Positions 25,248-36,800 of a stretch of 50,820 bases of DNA are shown in pieces. Both the position numbers and the translations under genes were made by a program. Every line of letters begins with the position of its first letter. Position 1 is the stretch's first letter. This stretch comes from Flavobacterium sp. (GTDB lineage: Bacteria > Bacteroidota > Bacteroidia > Flavobacteriales > Flavobacteriaceae): assembly GCA_018883065.1 (NCBI GenBank), contig VEQT01000014.1, positions 1 through 50,820 on the forward strand, written 5' to 3'. The notes beneath the pieces were generated by a model. It saw only the letters and a program-made list of their open reading frames with translations. It had not been told where the DNA came from and made no database searches.

Positions 25248-28200
25248 GTACTTATAAAACCATAGCAGAATCAAACAACTTCATAGTACTGGATAAATTC
25301 ACCAAGTATTATGAGGTGAATGAGGCTCCTGCCGTCTATCAAACGGAAGCTGACCTTGAAAAGGAGTTTATCCGAGATTTAATCAATCAAGGTTACGAAA
25401 ATCCGACTTTAAAAACCTACCAGGAAATGTTAGCGAATGCAAGAATACAATTGCAAACGCTCAACAATATGACATTTTTGGACAGTGAGTGGATTCGTTT
25501 TGTAGAAGAGTATTTAGATAAACCCAGCGATAACCTTGTGGAAAAAACAAGGAAAATTCACGACAATTATATTTACGATTTTGTTTTTGATGATGGACAC
25601 ATTCAAAACATTTACTTGGTCGACAAAAAAAACATCATCCGAAATAAGGTACAAGTAATTTCACAATTTGAACAGAGTGGCAAACACGCCAATCGATATG
25701 ATGTAACTATATTGGTCAATGGTTTACCCTTGGTGCAGGTTGAACTCAAAAAGCGTGGAGTTGCAATCCGCGAAGCGTTTAATCAGGTACATCGCTATTC
25801 AAAAGAAAGCTTTAATAGCCAAAATTCACTTTACAAATACCTACAGATATTTGTTATCTCTAACGGAACAGACAGTCGATATTTCGCAAACACCGTTGAG
25901 CGAAATAAAAACAGCTTCGACTTTACTATGAACTGGGCAAAGGCAGATAATACTTTGATTAAAGACCTTAAAGACTTTACCTCAACATTTTTTCAAAAAC
26001 ATACACTTCTAAATGTTTTATTAACTTATTCTGTTTTTGACACGAGTGAGACATTACTTATAATGCGTCCTTATCAAATTGCAGCAACAGAACGTATGTT
26101 ATGGAAAATTGCTAGTTCATATCTAAGCAAAAAATGGTCTGATACAGAAAGTGGAGGATATATTTGGCATACTACCGGTTCAGGAAAAACTTTGACCAGT
26201 TTCAAAGCCGCTCGATTAGCCACACAATTAGATTTTATTGATAAGGTCTTTTTCGTGGTTGACCGTAAAGACCTCGACTTTCAAACGATGAAAGAGTATC
26301 AGCGTTTTTCTCCTGATAGTGTAAATGGCTCAGACAGTACAGCAGGTTTAAAGCGAAACATAGAAAAGGATGACAATAAAATTATCGTTACGACCATTCA
26401 AAAACTAAACAACCTTATTAAAACAGAGGGTGATTTAGCAATTTATCAAAAACAAGTTGTTTTCATTTTTGATGAAGCACACCGATCTCAATTTGGCGAA
26501 GCACAAAAGAATTTGAAAAAGAAATTTAAAAAGTTCTATCAATTTGGCTTTACAGGCACACCCATATTTCCTGAAAATGCTTTAGGTGCTGAGACTACAG
26601 CAAGTGTATTCGGTCGTGAGTTACATTCTTATGTAATTACTGATGCCATAAGAGATGAAAAGGTATTGAAATTCAAAGTCGATTATAATGATGTACGACC
26701 AAAGTTTAAAAGTTTAGAAACAGAAATTGATGAGAAGAAACTAAGTGCAGCGGAAAATAAAAAGGCTTTACTTCATCCAGAACGCATCAAAGAAATAGCT
26801 CAATATATCTTACAGAATTTCAGGATTAAAACCCACCGTACCCAAGGAGGTAACAAAGGCTTTAATGCTATGTTTGCCGTAAGTAGTGTAGATGCAGCCA
26901 AATGCTATTACGAAGAATTAAACAATTTGCAAAAAGGGAGCGATAAACCTTTGAATATTGCCACCATATTCTCTTTTGCAGCCAATGAGGAGCAGGGTGC
27001 AATTGGTGAAATTGCAGATGAAACTTTTGAGCTTTCAGCAATGGATAGCAGTGCAAAAGAGTTTTTGACCAAAGCTATCAATGACTACAATGCGATGTTC
27101 AAGACGAGTTATGGAGTTGATAGCAATGAGTTTCAGAATTATTATCGTGACCTTGCAAAACGTGTAAAGAGTAAAGAGGTTGACCTCGTTATTGTTGTTG
27201 GTATGTTTCTTACAGGGTTTGATGCTCCTACCCTCAATACGATATTCGTTGATAAGAATTTGCGATACCACGGTTTAATACAAGCCTTTTCTCGAACCAA
27301 CCGTATTTATGATGCAACAAAGACTTTTGGGAACATTGTAACATTCAGAGATTTAGAAAAGGCTACCATTGATGCTATTACTTTATTTGGTGATAAGAAT
27401 ACTGCAAATGTAGTTCTTGAAAAAAGTTACAAAGAATATTTAGAAGGCTTTACCGACATTGCTACAGGTGAGGCACGCAGAGGTTACGTTGAAGTGGTAA
27501 AAGAGTTAAATGAAAAATTCCCTAACCCTGATGAAATTGTAAAAGAGAAAGACAAAAAAGATTTTGCAAAGCTGTTTGGTGAGTATTTACGCGTTGAAAA
27601 CATACTACAGAATTACGATGAATTTAATCACCTCAAAGCACTTCAAACGATAAAAAGTGATGATCCCGAAGCAATAGAAGCGTTTAAAAAGGAGCATTTT
27701 GTGACTGACGAGGAAATTGAAGCAATGCAAAAAATTGAATTGCTCAAAGAAAGAACTATTCAGGATTACCGCTCCACTTATAATGATATACGTGATTGGT
27801 TAAGAAGAGAAAAAAGTGGGAATGAAAAAGAAGAATCTAAAATCGATTGGGATGATGTCGTATTTGAAGTTGACCTATTAAAATCTCAAGAGATTAACCT
27901 TGATTATATTCTCGAATTGATCTTTGAGAACAATAAAAAGACAAAGGATAAGGCCACGTTAATTGAAGAAATTCGTAGAGTGATTCGAGCAAGTGTAGGT
28001 AATAGAGCAAAAGAAATTTTGGTGGTCGACTTTATTAATGAAACCGATCTTGATACGCTTCAGGACAAAGCGAATGTTATTGATTCATTTTTTGCGTATG
28101 CTCAAAGAAAACAAAAAGAAGAAGCCTCTGAATTAATCACCGAAGAAAATTTAAATGCTGAAGAAACAAAACGATATATATCAACTTCTTTAAAAAGAGA

Positions 28201-28348
28201 ATATGCCAGTGAAAATGGTACAGAATTGAACGCACTTTTACCAAAAATGAGTCCTTTAAACCCACAATATTTAACGAAAAAGCAAAGTGTTTTCCAAAAG
28301 CTCACTGCCTTCATTGAAAAATTTAAGGGTGTAGGTGGAAATATTTAA
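25244..28348 (+). CDS. hsdR: Type I restriction endonuclease subunit HsdR
   Basis: A 1034-aa motor-nuclease of the EcoR124I kind. The nuclease PD-(D/E)xK-type core is visible as [14 protein letters not shown]. The SF2 helicase motor has Walker A TTGSGKT (from residue 310), DEAH box [10 protein letters not shown] (about 410) and GFTGTP (motif III). The C-terminal ~200 residues are a helical assembly domain. It overlaps hsdS by 4 bp, and the intact frame suggests a working system. Confidence 0.96.
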   Translation: MSTYKTIAESNNFIVLDKFTKYYEVNEAPAVYQTEADLEKEFIRDLINQGYENPTLKTYQEMLANARIQLQTLNNMTFLDSEWIRFVEEYLDKPSDNLVEKTRKIHDNYIYDFVFDDGHIQNIYLVDKKNIIRNKVQVISQFEQSGKHANRYDVTILVNGLPLVQVELKKRGVAIREAFNQVHRYSKESFNSQNSLYKYLQIFVISNGTDSRYFANTVERNKNSFDFTMNWAKADNTLIKDLKDFTSTFFQKHTLLNVLLTYSVFDTSETLLIMRPYQIAATERMLWKIASSYLSKKWSDTESGGYIWHTTGSGKTLTSFKAARLATQLDFIDKVFFVVDRKDLDFQTMKEYQRFSPDSVNGSDSTAGLKRNIEKDDNKIIVTTIQKLNNLIKTEGDLAIYQKQVVFIFDEAHRSQFGEAQKNLKKKFKKFYQFGFTGTPIFPENALGAETTASVFGRELHSYVITDAIRDEKVLKFKVDYNDVRPKFKSLETEIDEKKLSAAENKKALLHPERIKEIAQYILQNFRIKTHRTQGGNKGFNAMFAVSSVDAAKCYYEELNNLQKGSDKPLNIATIFSFAANEEQGAIGEIADETFELSAMDSSAKEFLTKAINDYNAMFKTSYGVDSNEFQNYYRDLAKRVKSKEVDLVIVVGMFLTGFDAPTLNTIFVDKNLRYHGLIQAFSRTNRIYDATKTFGNIVTFRDLEKATIDAITLFGDKNTANVVLEKSYKEYLEGFTDIATGEARRGYVEVVKELNEKFPNPDEIVKEKDKKDFAKLFGEYLRVENILQNYDEFNHLKALQTIKSDDPEAIEAFKKEHFVTDEEIEAMQKIELLKERTIQDYRSTYNDIRDWLRREKSGNEKEESKIDWDDVVFEVDLLKSQEINLDYILELIFENNKKTKDKATLIEEIRRVIRASVGNRAKEILVVDFINETDLDTLQDKANVIDSFFAYAQRKQKEEASELITEENLNAEETKRYISTSLKREYASENGTELNALLPKMSPLNPQYLTKKQSVFQKLTAFIEKFKGVGGNI

Positions 28349-28384
28349 ATATTAAAGAAGAGTTAATTGAATTAAAACAACATT

Positions 28385-30460
28385 ATGAAAGCATCTTCAG
28401 CAAATTTTCTTACCTTAATAAAAGGGCCAAAGCAATTTGTAATTCCAATTTATCAGCGTACTTACAGTTGGCAAATTGCTCAATGCAATAAACTATTTAA
28501 TGATATTTTACGTATCAGTAAAGAAGGCAATTCTCCAGGACATTTCATTGGTTCAGTTGTTTATTTTCAAGAGAGTATACATACGGTTTCTGATGTACCA
28601 AAATTATTGGTAATTGATGGGCAGCAGCGTCTTACTACCATTTCAATAATGATTGCTGCATTGGCAGAATTTGTTAGGGATAACCAGGTCGATATAGATA
28701 CCAATTTTACCAAATTGCAAAACTACTATCTATTAAATGCCGAAGAAGAAGGTGAATTAAGATATAAACTATTGCTTACTCGCAGAGACAAAGATTCCCT
28801 GATAAACATTATCAAAGGTGTTCCGCTTGGTAATGATGCTTCATTACGTGTGGCTGATAATTTTAAGTTTTTTAAAGAAAAGATAAACGCAGAAAATGCA
28901 GTAGATATATACAATGGCATCATGCGTCTATTTATTGTTGATGTAGCTTTAGAAAAAGACAAAGACAATCCTCAATTAATTTTTGAAAGTTTAAATAGCA
29001 CAGGGTTAGATTTATCTCAAGCCGATTTGATTAGAAATTATATTCTAATGGGGCAAGAAATTAAACTTCAAACTGAACTTTATGAAAAGTACTGGTATCC
29101 AATGGAACAGAGCTATGGTAATGAGTACACAGCTTCATTTGATTGGTTTATGCGTGATTACCTTTCAGTAAAAACTGGTACCATTCCACGTATCGATCGG
29201 GTATATGATAGCTTTAAGACATACGCATCTAGCAGCAAAGCTCCTGATACCATAACAGAAGTTGTTCAAGATATTTATAAGTTTTCGGGCTATTATGTAA
29301 ATATGGTCTTGCATAAAGAGCCTAATGCTGAACTTCAAAAAGGCTTTAAAAATATTAGCAAATTAAAGGTTGATGTTTGTTATCCATTCCTTTTACCTGT
29401 ATATAACGACTTCGCAACAGGCACAATTACGAATGATGAGTTTAAACAAATCATTAGCCTGGTAGAAAATTATGTTTTCCGTAGAGCCATTTGTGGCATT
29501 CCGACAAACAGCATGAATAAAACCTTTGCAACAATATACAAAGCAATTCAAAAAACAGATTATTTAGAAGGTGTAAAAGCTGCATTTCAGATATTGGATA
29601 GTTATAAAAGGTTTCCAACTGACACAGAATTTGAAAAAGAAATTGTGGTTAAAGAAGTATATAATTTCCGTAATAGAAATTACATGTTAAGCAAATTAGA
29701 AAACTACAAACGTAAAGAATTTGTGAACGTTGATGATTATACCATTGAGCATATCATACCTCAAAACCCTGATTTGTCTAACGAATGGCAAAAAATGCTG
29801 GGTGAAGATTGGAAAGAAGTACAATCCAAGTACTTGCATTCATTGGGTAATCTTACACTTACAGGCTATAATTCTGAATTAAGCGATAAGCCATTTTCTC
29901 AAAAGAAAACTATGGAAGGAGGCTTTAATGATTCGCCAATTCGCTTGAATGATTTTTTAAGAAAGGTTGATATTTGGAATGCTGAAAATATTGAAGCTAG
30001 GGCTAAAGAACTAGCTGAAAAGGCACGTCAAATATGGTTTGCACCAAATTTATCTCAAGAAGTTTTAGATAAATATCGTACTGAGGAGAAAACAACCACA
30101 GTATATTCTATCGAGCAGTACGAGCACTTGAAAGGTGAAATGCTTGATTTGTACCATGCCTTAAAGAAACGAATCTTAAATATTGATTCTTCGGTAAAAG
30201 AGGAATACAAAAATCGTTATATCGCTTTTAAATCATCCACAAATTTTGTTGACATAGTGCCACAAAAGGTGCGACTACGACTTTCGTTAAATATCGACTA
30301 CCCTGACATGATAGATCCAAAAGGATTGTGCAAAGATGTTTCAGGACTAGGTCGCTGGGGCAATGGCGATGTGGAAGTTGGTATTTCAAATATTAATGAA
30401 CTTGATGATGTCATGGAATTAATTCAACAAGCTTTCGACAAACAACTAGAATTTATATAA
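28385..30460 (+). CDS. GmrSD-like DUF262/DUF1524 nuclease with DUF5655 tail
   Basis: A 691-aa protein of the modification-dependent (type IV) restriction class. The DUF262 part carries QRTYSW near residue 20 and IDGQQRLTT (about 78), an NTPase motif. The DUF1524 part has an HNH-like nuclease site, IEHIIPQNPDLSNEW, with SLGNLTLTGYN (about 455-500). A C-terminal DUF5655 region (about 575-691) may bind partners or modified DNA. It starts 36 bp after hsdR. Paired with a type I system it could restrict phage DNA that is modified to escape HsdR; that complementarity is inferred. Confidence 0.88.
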   Translation: MKASSANFLTLIKGPKQFVIPIYQRTYSWQIAQCNKLFNDILRISKEGNSPGHFIGSVVYFQESIHTVSDVPKLLVIDGQQRLTTISIMIAALAEFVRDNQVDIDTNFTKLQNYYLLNAEEEGELRYKLLLTRRDKDSLINIIKGVPLGNDASLRVADNFKFFKEKINAENAVDIYNGIMRLFIVDVALEKDKDNPQLIFESLNSTGLDLSQADLIRNYILMGQEIKLQTELYEKYWYPMEQSYGNEYTASFDWFMRDYLSVKTGTIPRIDRVYDSFKTYASSSKAPDTITEVVQDIYKFSGYYVNMVLHKEPNAELQKGFKNISKLKVDVCYPFLLPVYNDFATGTITNDEFKQIISLVENYVFRRAICGIPTNSMNKTFATIYKAIQKTDYLEGVKAAFQILDSYKRFPTDTEFEKEIVVKEVYNFRNRNYMLSKLENYKRKEFVNVDDYTIEHIIPQNPDLSNEWQKMLGEDWKEVQSKYLHSLGNLTLTGYNSELSDKPFSQKKTMEGGFNDSPIRLNDFLRKVDIWNAENIEARAKELAEKARQIWFAPNLSQEVLDKYRTEEKTTTVYSIEQYEHLKGEMLDLYHALKKRILNIDSSVKEEYKNRYIAFKSSTNFVDIVPQKVRLRLSLNIDYPDMIDPKGLCKDVSGLGRWGNGDVEVGISNINELDDVMELIQQAFDKQLEFI

Positions 30461-30709
30461 ATGAAATTCGGATTCCGCATACCATCACTCACCAAACGAA
30501 TTGCAGCTCGTACTTCGGTAAAGCGCATCATTCGCCATAACCTAGGTTTCAAAGCTCCTAGAGGGATGGGCTGGATTACTGATCCTAAGAAAGCTTTGTA
30601 TAATAAAGTGTACAATAAAACCAGTAGAGGTTGCTTGGTAAGTTTATTGTTTTTGTTAAGCATGCCATTGGCTTTGGCTTATGTGGTATGGAAAATTTGT
30701 ATTACATGA
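30461..30709 (+). CDS. Small basic protein with C-terminal membrane helix
   Basis: An 82-aa protein, strongly basic up to residue 55 (KRIAARTSVKRIIRHN), with the motif GMGWITDPKKALYNKVYNKTS and then one hydrophobic span. The motif resembles small conserved proteins seen in phages and prophages of several phyla; the function is unknown to me. It begins immediately after the previous stop and overlaps the next gene (ATGA). Confidence 0.7.
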   Translation: MKFGFRIPSLTKRIAARTSVKRIIRHNLGFKAPRGMGWITDPKKALYNKVYNKTSRGCLVSLLFLLSMPLALAYVVWKICIT

Positions 30710-30945
30710 AGCTGCGCTACTTTGTAATAGCCTTCCTATTGATGCTGCTGTCGGCCTGCGGCAACAGCAATGATTCAGGCTCAGCTAAAAAGCCAGTTTA
30801 TGTAAGTCCTTCAATTGATTACAAAGGTCATTTTCATAAAGGTCATGTACGCATGCCTGTAAGCACTAATAAAAATGCTATAAAAAATCAAAATCGTTCC
30901 AGGTATTATTACCATACTAGGGGTAAATACAGAAACAAAAAATAA
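30706..30945 (+). CDS. Small lipoprotein
   Basis: A 79-aa protein with a signal sequence and lipobox: FLLMLLSACGN, with lipidation at that Cys. The mature part is short, polar and basic with several Tyr and His residues. It overlaps the preceding small gene by 4 bp, so the two are a translationally coupled pair. Function unknown. Confidence 0.7.
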   Translation: MKLRYFVIAFLLMLLSACGNSNDSGSAKKPVYVSPSIDYKGHFHKGHVRMPVSTNKNAIKNQNRSRYYYHTRGKYRNKK

Positions 30946-31836
30946 TTAAGTTTTTCTTTGTACCACTCGCTGAATGTATCGCATAAACTCTTTTGAGCCT
31001 ATAACTTGTACCTCCTTTAAAAAGCCCATTACAAAACGACCAGGTGCTTTGTAACTCTGCACATTTGCTTTGAAATAATACTTTCCAGTATCGGGAATTT
31101 TTTTTATAAAGGCAGCGCTCATTGGATATTCTTCTCTAAAAACCAGGTAAGCCCGCATGGTCATTTGCAATTCAATTTCCTTATTCATGCTCTTGCCTTG
31201 GAAACCAAAAATATCAGGCTTGTAGAATTCATGTTGGGCCTCATGCTTCATAGGAGTTTCTAATACTTCAACGCTAGCCATACGCTCTATATTGAAATAC
31301 TTGTTAAGCCTTGTTTTTATTTCAAAGGCAGAAACGGCATCGTAATTATCGGTAAAGCATGTTGGCTCTACCAAACGGTCGGAAATACTTTGGCTGTTGG
31401 CAGAACTGTACCCTTTTATTAAGAGCTGTTTACCTTCTATGATTGCTACTGAAATTTGTTCTACAATTTTAGCCAAGTGTGCCTTAAACAAACTATCTGC
31501 TCCCAATTGTATTTCACTGGACTGCTGTACTTTTTGCAAAACACTTTGGGCCAATTGATTTTTCTTTCCGCTAGATAAAATCAGCTTTTTAAGATAATCC
31601 GCTTCCTGTGGTGTAAATGGAATAATGTCAATATCTGATGAAACTGCAATAAATATTTTATTGTTGCTGTCTTTCTCAATGTTGAAGCCCAGGTCTTTCA
31701 ATAAATCGAGGTAACGATATACTGTTCTTTCAGAAGTATCCAGGAATGTTTCAATACTTCGTACCGATTTCGCTGGTCTTGCCTTCAGGTAATTTATCAG
31801 CTGAAATAGCCTGTATATTCTGTTCTGATTAAACAT
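30946..31836 (-). CDS. WYL-domain transcriptional regulator
   Basis: A 296-aa repressor or activator with an N-terminal winged helix (YRLFQLINYLKARPAKSV then SIETFLDTSERTVYRYL) and a central/C-terminal WYL-type ligand-sensing region. I use the ATG at 31836; the long open upstream frame would run through its own operator. WYL regulators such as BrxR and CapW control defence islands. This one sits between the restriction island and the leftward viral block. A 17-bp sequence upstream of it recurs at 49448-49464, suggesting a shared regulon. Convergent with the lipoprotein gene with no gap. Confidence 0.85.
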   Translation of the reverse strand: MFNQNRIYRLFQLINYLKARPAKSVRSIETFLDTSERTVYRYLDLLKDLGFNIEKDSNNKIFIAVSSDIDIIPFTPQEADYLKKLILSSGKKNQLAQSVLQKVQQSSEIQLGADSLFKAHLAKIVEQISVAIIEGKQLLIKGYSSANSQSISDRLVEPTCFTDNYDAVSAFEIKTRLNKYFNIERMASVEVLETPMKHEAQHEFYKPDIFGFQGKSMNKEIELQMTMRAYLVFREEYPMSAAFIKKIPDTGKYYFKANVQSYKAPGRFVMGFLKEVQVIGSKEFMRYIQRVVQRKT

Positions 31837-31848
31837 GTTGATAAATAT

Positions 31849-31867
31849 TTTGACAAATAAAGTCAAA
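31849..31867. promoter_or_regulatory. Operator candidate upstream of the WYL gene
   Basis: Arms TTTGAC (31849-31854) and GTCAAA (31862-31867) enclose a 7-bp spacer. The 17-mer TGACAAATAAAGTCAAA inside it is identical to the sequence at 49448-49464. It lies 13 bp upstream of the WYL start, where bound protein would block the gene's own promoter. Confidence 0.65.
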
Positions 31868-31945
31868 TGAATTAAGCTATCCAAACGATTGACCTCATTT
31901 GGCAAAAACAATGGTTTATTTTGTCGAAATTTAAAACCAACACTT

Positions 31946-32335
31946 ATGTCTAATAAAATTATTGTTACCACAGGAGATCTAAAAAATGATTACGAAATTT
32001 TAGGGCCAGTTTACTTTTCAGTTTCTAACAAAGGACTATTTGGTAGTCAGTTAGGAACGCTAATAAAAAAATATAAAGGTGAAATTGAAAACCTTAAAAA
32101 GGAATCACTTTTATCAAAAGAGCGTGCCGACTGGGGCGTTTTATGGGGTGAATTTTCAGCTGGTCAAAATGATTTTGACAAAGCATTTTTTATTGCAGTG
32201 CAAGAGTTGAAATCAAGAGCTTCAATATTACAAGCTGATGCTATTGTTTCTATGAGACAAGACATAGATTTAGATACCAATGGCTTTCAACATTTTTATC
32301 TTCAAATGTATGGCACTGCGGTAAAATTCAAATAA
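31946..32335 (+). CDS. YbjQ-like protein
   Basis: A 129-aa protein resembling the YbjQ (UPF0145) family: IIVTTGDLKNDYEILGPVYF at the N-terminus, a central amphipathic segment and AVQELKSRASILQADAIVSMRQDIDLD. In this family, pentamers with a possible heavy-metal site are known structurally but the function is unclear. I start at MSNKIIVTT. It is divergent from the WYL gene with a 109-bp intergenic region and convergent with the leftward block (6-bp gap, no terminator seen). Confidence 0.75.
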   Translation: MSNKIIVTTGDLKNDYEILGPVYFSVSNKGLFGSQLGTLIKKYKGEIENLKKESLLSKERADWGVLWGEFSAGQNDFDKAFFIAVQELKSRASILQADAIVSMRQDIDLDTNGFQHFYLQMYGTAVKFK

Positions 32336-32341
32336 GCGATA

Positions 32342-33799
32342 TTAAATATCCATACTTCCACCAGCATTAAACCTGCCTGTGGAAGTGGCTTTCCCTTTGT
32401 CAACTTGTACAATTACATCTACTTCATGGGCGTGTTCATTCACGCCTTTGAATTTCCCTTCCTTGGTAGTGTGGTAAATAAAAATGAATGAAGTGTTCGG
32501 ATGCAATTTTCTAATTTGGTCAATATCGTTTACATCCATTCCAGCTTTAGAAACACTGTCAATAAATACAAAATCAAAATCAGATATATTTTCAGGCACA
32601 CGGTCGGTAATGTATAAATTGGAGTGATGCGCTTTTAAGCGTTCTATCTTTTCTTTGAGCGTGTAACCAAAGCCCTCTTCTACTGCGCAGAATAACACTT
32701 TACCGTGATGAGCTGCCAGGTAATTGGCAAAGTCCAAACACATGGTTGATTTCCCACTCTTAGGCAATCCATAAACCATGGCAGTAAATCCCACACTAGG
32801 ATCACCAATCAGTTCCTTGTATTTTCCTTGAAGTCCAATAGTTTGAAAGTCCATGGCAAGCAATTCCCCTGAACTCACAATCATTCCATTGTCGTCATCA
32901 TATCCGTTTAAACTTTTTTTTTGGAATAGGTCTTCGCCCAAAATACCCATGAGCCCATTAAGCTGTGTCTTATTAATGGTAAGCATTGCAGGATTGCCGT
33001 CTATATAATTTTTCAGTGTTCCGTATGCTTCATTGAGCTTGTTGGCGTACTTATCCGACTTAGTTATTTTACCTTGTTCCACTGCTTTTTTGATACGGTT
33101 AAATAAACGTTCCGCTTTGTCTTTAATATCTCGTTTGCCGTTTAAAGCTACATAGGCTTTTAGCAAAGCAACAGACAACATGCCTTCCTGGCTATGCGCA
33201 ATTTGCAAGTAGCGTTTTAAGTTTTTGCTATCTATTTTAATTTCCGCCATGTCTCCCATTTTTTCATAGCAACCAATCAGCTGGTTTTGCATCAGCTCGA
33301 TTTCTTTGGCATAAGGAGAATCTTTTTTAATTCTACGCTCCAGGATTGCTTTTTGTAAACTGTGAATCAAGGTTAAAATTTGCGCTTGTGATTTTACTTT
33401 ACCGTGCATGGTTGCATAGCGTTTGATAAACTGCACATCGGTATCAATGTGCTCCACATCTTCGCTATCGTATTCTTCTTTTTCTGATGCTGCTTTTTTC
33501 TCAGGTGTTTTCTTAGGAGCTGGCGTTGGCTTTGCTGGTGATGCAGTTTTAGGTTCCGCCTTTACAACTTTTGCAGGCATTGATTTTTGCGTTGGTGCAC
33601 TTGGATTTTTATCTAGGTAATCTGATAGTTTCTGAAAATAAGCATCTACAACACGTTTGATATTTTCATTGGAGTTGTAAGCAGCCCAGTTGTTTTGAGA
33701 TGCGCCTTCAACGAGTTTATTCCCTTTAGAAAGGGCTTCGGGTAATGATTCCCAGTCGATGCTTTGTGATTTTTGGAAATAGTTATTTGTATTGAGCAT
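32342..33799 (-). CDS. RadA-like ATPase with Pro/Lys/Ala-rich linker
   Basis: The last gene of the leftward block, 485 aa. After an N-terminal helical part (1-65) comes a low-complexity linker rich in Pro, Lys and Ala (66-105) and a helical middle. The C-terminal ~160 residues are a RecA-fold ATPase: Walker A GLPKSGKST (344-352), Walker B FDFVFIDSVSKAG, and a motif HTTKEGKFKG like the RadA KNRFG-preceding region. No Zn-finger as in RadA is seen. It may act in recombination or replication, or could supply packaging energy if the block is a virus; the RadA resemblance favours the former. Confidence 0.75.
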   Translation of the reverse strand: MLNTNNYFQKSQSIDWESLPEALSKGNKLVEGASQNNWAAYNSNENIKRVVDAYFQKLSDYLDKNPSAPTQKSMPAKVVKAEPKTASPAKPTPAPKKTPEKKAASEKEEYDSEDVEHIDTDVQFIKRYATMHGKVKSQAQILTLIHSLQKAILERRIKKDSPYAKEIELMQNQLIGCYEKMGDMAEIKIDSKNLKRYLQIAHSQEGMLSVALLKAYVALNGKRDIKDKAERLFNRIKKAVEQGKITKSDKYANKLNEAYGTLKNYIDGNPAMLTINKTQLNGLMGILGEDLFQKKSLNGYDDDNGMIVSSGELLAMDFQTIGLQGKYKELIGDPSVGFTAMVYGLPKSGKSTMCLDFANYLAAHHGKVLFCAVEEGFGYTLKEKIERLKAHHSNLYITDRVPENISDFDFVFIDSVSKAGMDVNDIDQIRKLHPNTSFIFIYHTTKEGKFKGVNEHAHEVDVIVQVDKGKATSTGRFNAGGSMDI

Positions 33800-33802
33800 G
33801 GT

Positions 33803-36800
33803 TTAAAAATTTATAAGTTCAAGTTCTATTTCCAAAGCCAGGGCTTCTAATTCAAGCTCACTGATTGTGGAAGTTTCTGTTGGATTCGAGGGGGTCAAAT
33901 TGGTACGGAATTCTAGCAAATAGTTCAAGCGGTCAAATTCGGTAGCTCTGCTTTGTGCACTTCTACCTTCTACCTGGAGTGCTGATTTTTTGGCTTGTAT
34001 TTCTACTTTGAGCTCTGCCCATTTAGGTGAATCCTGTTCACCTTTATAGAGTTCTGCTTGCGCCATTATATTTTGCTTGTCTGCTTCATATTGCGCTGTT
34101 ACAGGTGTTAAATCACTGTTGAGTGAATAACCTTTGGGCTTTAAAATGGTACGTTCTGTTTTTCGCACTTTACTCACATATTCTTTGAAATAGCTGAAAT
34201 AGTATCGGTTTGAAAAATAGATTCCAAGCAGCGGATAAGAGCTTTCAATTTTTCGTCCCAATGAAATAATATCCTTGTCTTGTTGCTCGCTGGAATTAAG
34301 CACTAAATCAATTTCTTCTTTTAGCTCCTTTGCTTTTTTGGCTTGCTTGTTAATCACTTCGCCATCTTCGCTCACCTTGGGTATTTCTGCCAAAAAGTTG
34401 GATGCCAATAATGAGGTATTAAAAGTTCGTACCGCTTCCAATGATTTTTCACGGTAGAGTTTATAGTCCACAATATCTCGCTGCACTTCTTTAATGGCAT
34501 CAATAGCCAAAGTGATTTTCTTATAGTCACGATTGAGTTGTTCTTTGGCTTGGTCAAAAAACATTTTCACCAATCGGTCAACATCAGTTATTAGTGCCAG
34601 TTTAATTTCTTCGGGATCCATGCTTTCTAAATCCAGTACGTTTCCACGGTCGCCTCTAAACCAAATATCATTGATACGTGAGGTTTTTTCTTCCAGCTTT
34701 TGAAATACAAATACATCCATACTATCCTGCACCAGCGGCATTACAATACGCACATACTGAAACTGATTTCCTTGTCGCCAAATTCTACCTTCAAGTTGTC
34801 GAATATCGGTTGGGTTCCATTCAGGGTAACAATTATAAATAACTGTTCCTCGTTTTTGTAAATCAATCCCTTCACGAATAGTTGCAGTACCAATAATGAT
34901 TTTTACCACACCATCCAGGAACGCTTCTTTAATTGTTTCTTTTCGGGTGTCATTGATTTCAGAGGATATGATTTCCACTTCATCCACTTTTACTTTATCG
35001 TACATCACGCCACGTTGATAGCCAACTTCTTTTTCCAGATATTCTTTAATCAGCGGAAAAAATATTTTGCCACGGTTCATGTAAATCACCTGGCCGCTGG
35101 CTGTTTCTTCATGCTGCTCATGCCAGGACTTCACCGATTTAATACAGTCCATTACATAGGCAATTTTTGGACTTTGTTCTACAAAATCCTTGTAGTCCTC
35201 GGGTGTTCCATTTAACAAGTATGGTGAAAGTGCATTGTCTAAACTATAAGCCAGTGCACGAAATAAGTTACCCATGTCGAGCTTACCCTGAGTAGAACTT
35301 TTTGCCATTGCTACAATACCATTTTGATTCTCCCTTTGTTTTGGGGTCATGTTAATATACGTTAGCACTTGCTTGTCTTGCGGCAATCGCTCTTTGGCAT
35401 TTTCAAAACTATACAGTAAAGGCAAGTTGATTTTTTTAGGACGAACCACACCAGCTTCCTCTCCTGTTTTGTATAAGATGTGGTTGTAAATTAGCTTCTG
35501 TAAAATCCTTCTATTGGTAAAGCTTTTAATCACTTCCTTCTCTACAATTTCTTCTTTATAATTGGCAGCCCATTCCACTGTTGGCAGCACAAACAAATCA
35601 AAGAATGTATCGAGGTTTACAATGCCGTTATCTCGAAGCGAATCATACGCTACAAGAGAAAGCATGGAATAAATTTCCAGTGGTGAATTTGAGAATGGCG
35701 TAGCTGTAAGCAGCATCGTATTTCTACCATACTTTCGCTGAATAAAACTAAGAATCAAAAAGGCTTTTTGTCCAGTTTCCGAAGTTGCTGATTGAATGTT
35801 GTACCGCTTGTTTCCGTCATCATCACTTTTTACTGATGAAAAAACATTTTTACAACGATGCGCCTCATCAATGACTGCATAATCAAAGCCAAGTACATCA
35901 ATATCGGCAATGGAATTTTTTAACCCCACACCAATCATTTCTCTGAATTTTTGGTATTCAATTTCTTTATCTCGGCTCGATTTTTCTTTGCTCTGACCCA
36001 ATATATTCACAAGCTCTGTAAACAGCTCATCCGAAACAGATTCACCAAAGCCTAGACGTTTGAAACCTTCGTAAGTAACCATGGTAATAGAGCGTTCAGG
36101 CACAGCAGCACTGAGGTTTATCTTATCTACAATATCAGTTCCCAGGTTATACCAATCGTTTACAGTTATGCCTGTATGTGATAATACACCTGAAACAAAC
36201 TCGCCTGTTTTTTTATCGGTAAAGCCTATGATTTCATTCATCCACTTTTTGTAAGTAGGTTTTGGAACCACTACAATAGGTCGTTTGCATTTTCCTGAAT
36301 ACAGGTTATGTGCGAGGTTCACAATGGCGGTCATGGTTTTACCCACACCCACATCAAAGGCATTAATGCCTGAACCCATGGCTTCCATAAATGCCACACC
36401 TTCTCTTTGTATGTCAGTGATTTGAAGAATACCCGACTTAAACCGAGCGGAACACTCAAAGCCAATAGGCACTTTGGAATAGTTTATATCCGACTGCCCA
36501 TTGTACATTCTGTTCCAGGCATAGTTGAGTTTCTGTTGGTCGTCAAAGGCAAGTACCTCATGCAAGAATTTGGAGAATAGTTTTTCTCCTTCAATACGCG
36601 CATTGGCTTTGAGTTCAGCCTTTTCTTCTTTGGAAAGTTTATCGTCTCTTAGTTGCCTGTTGGCTAGGTAATAATCTGCAATGTCAATAGCCGAACTTTT
36701 TTCAAAGTCGGTATCAGAATTTAAAGTAAACAGCCATTTCACAAATACATGTTGCAGCGTAAACTTCGCTTCTCCGTCAAAACGAATATTTATTTTTTCA

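Noticed and set aside
32342..33799. A32/FtsK-type packaging ATPase
   Set aside because: The Walker motifs and the HTTKEG-type motif look like RadA, not like a packaging ATPase; a packaging role is not supported by sequence alone.
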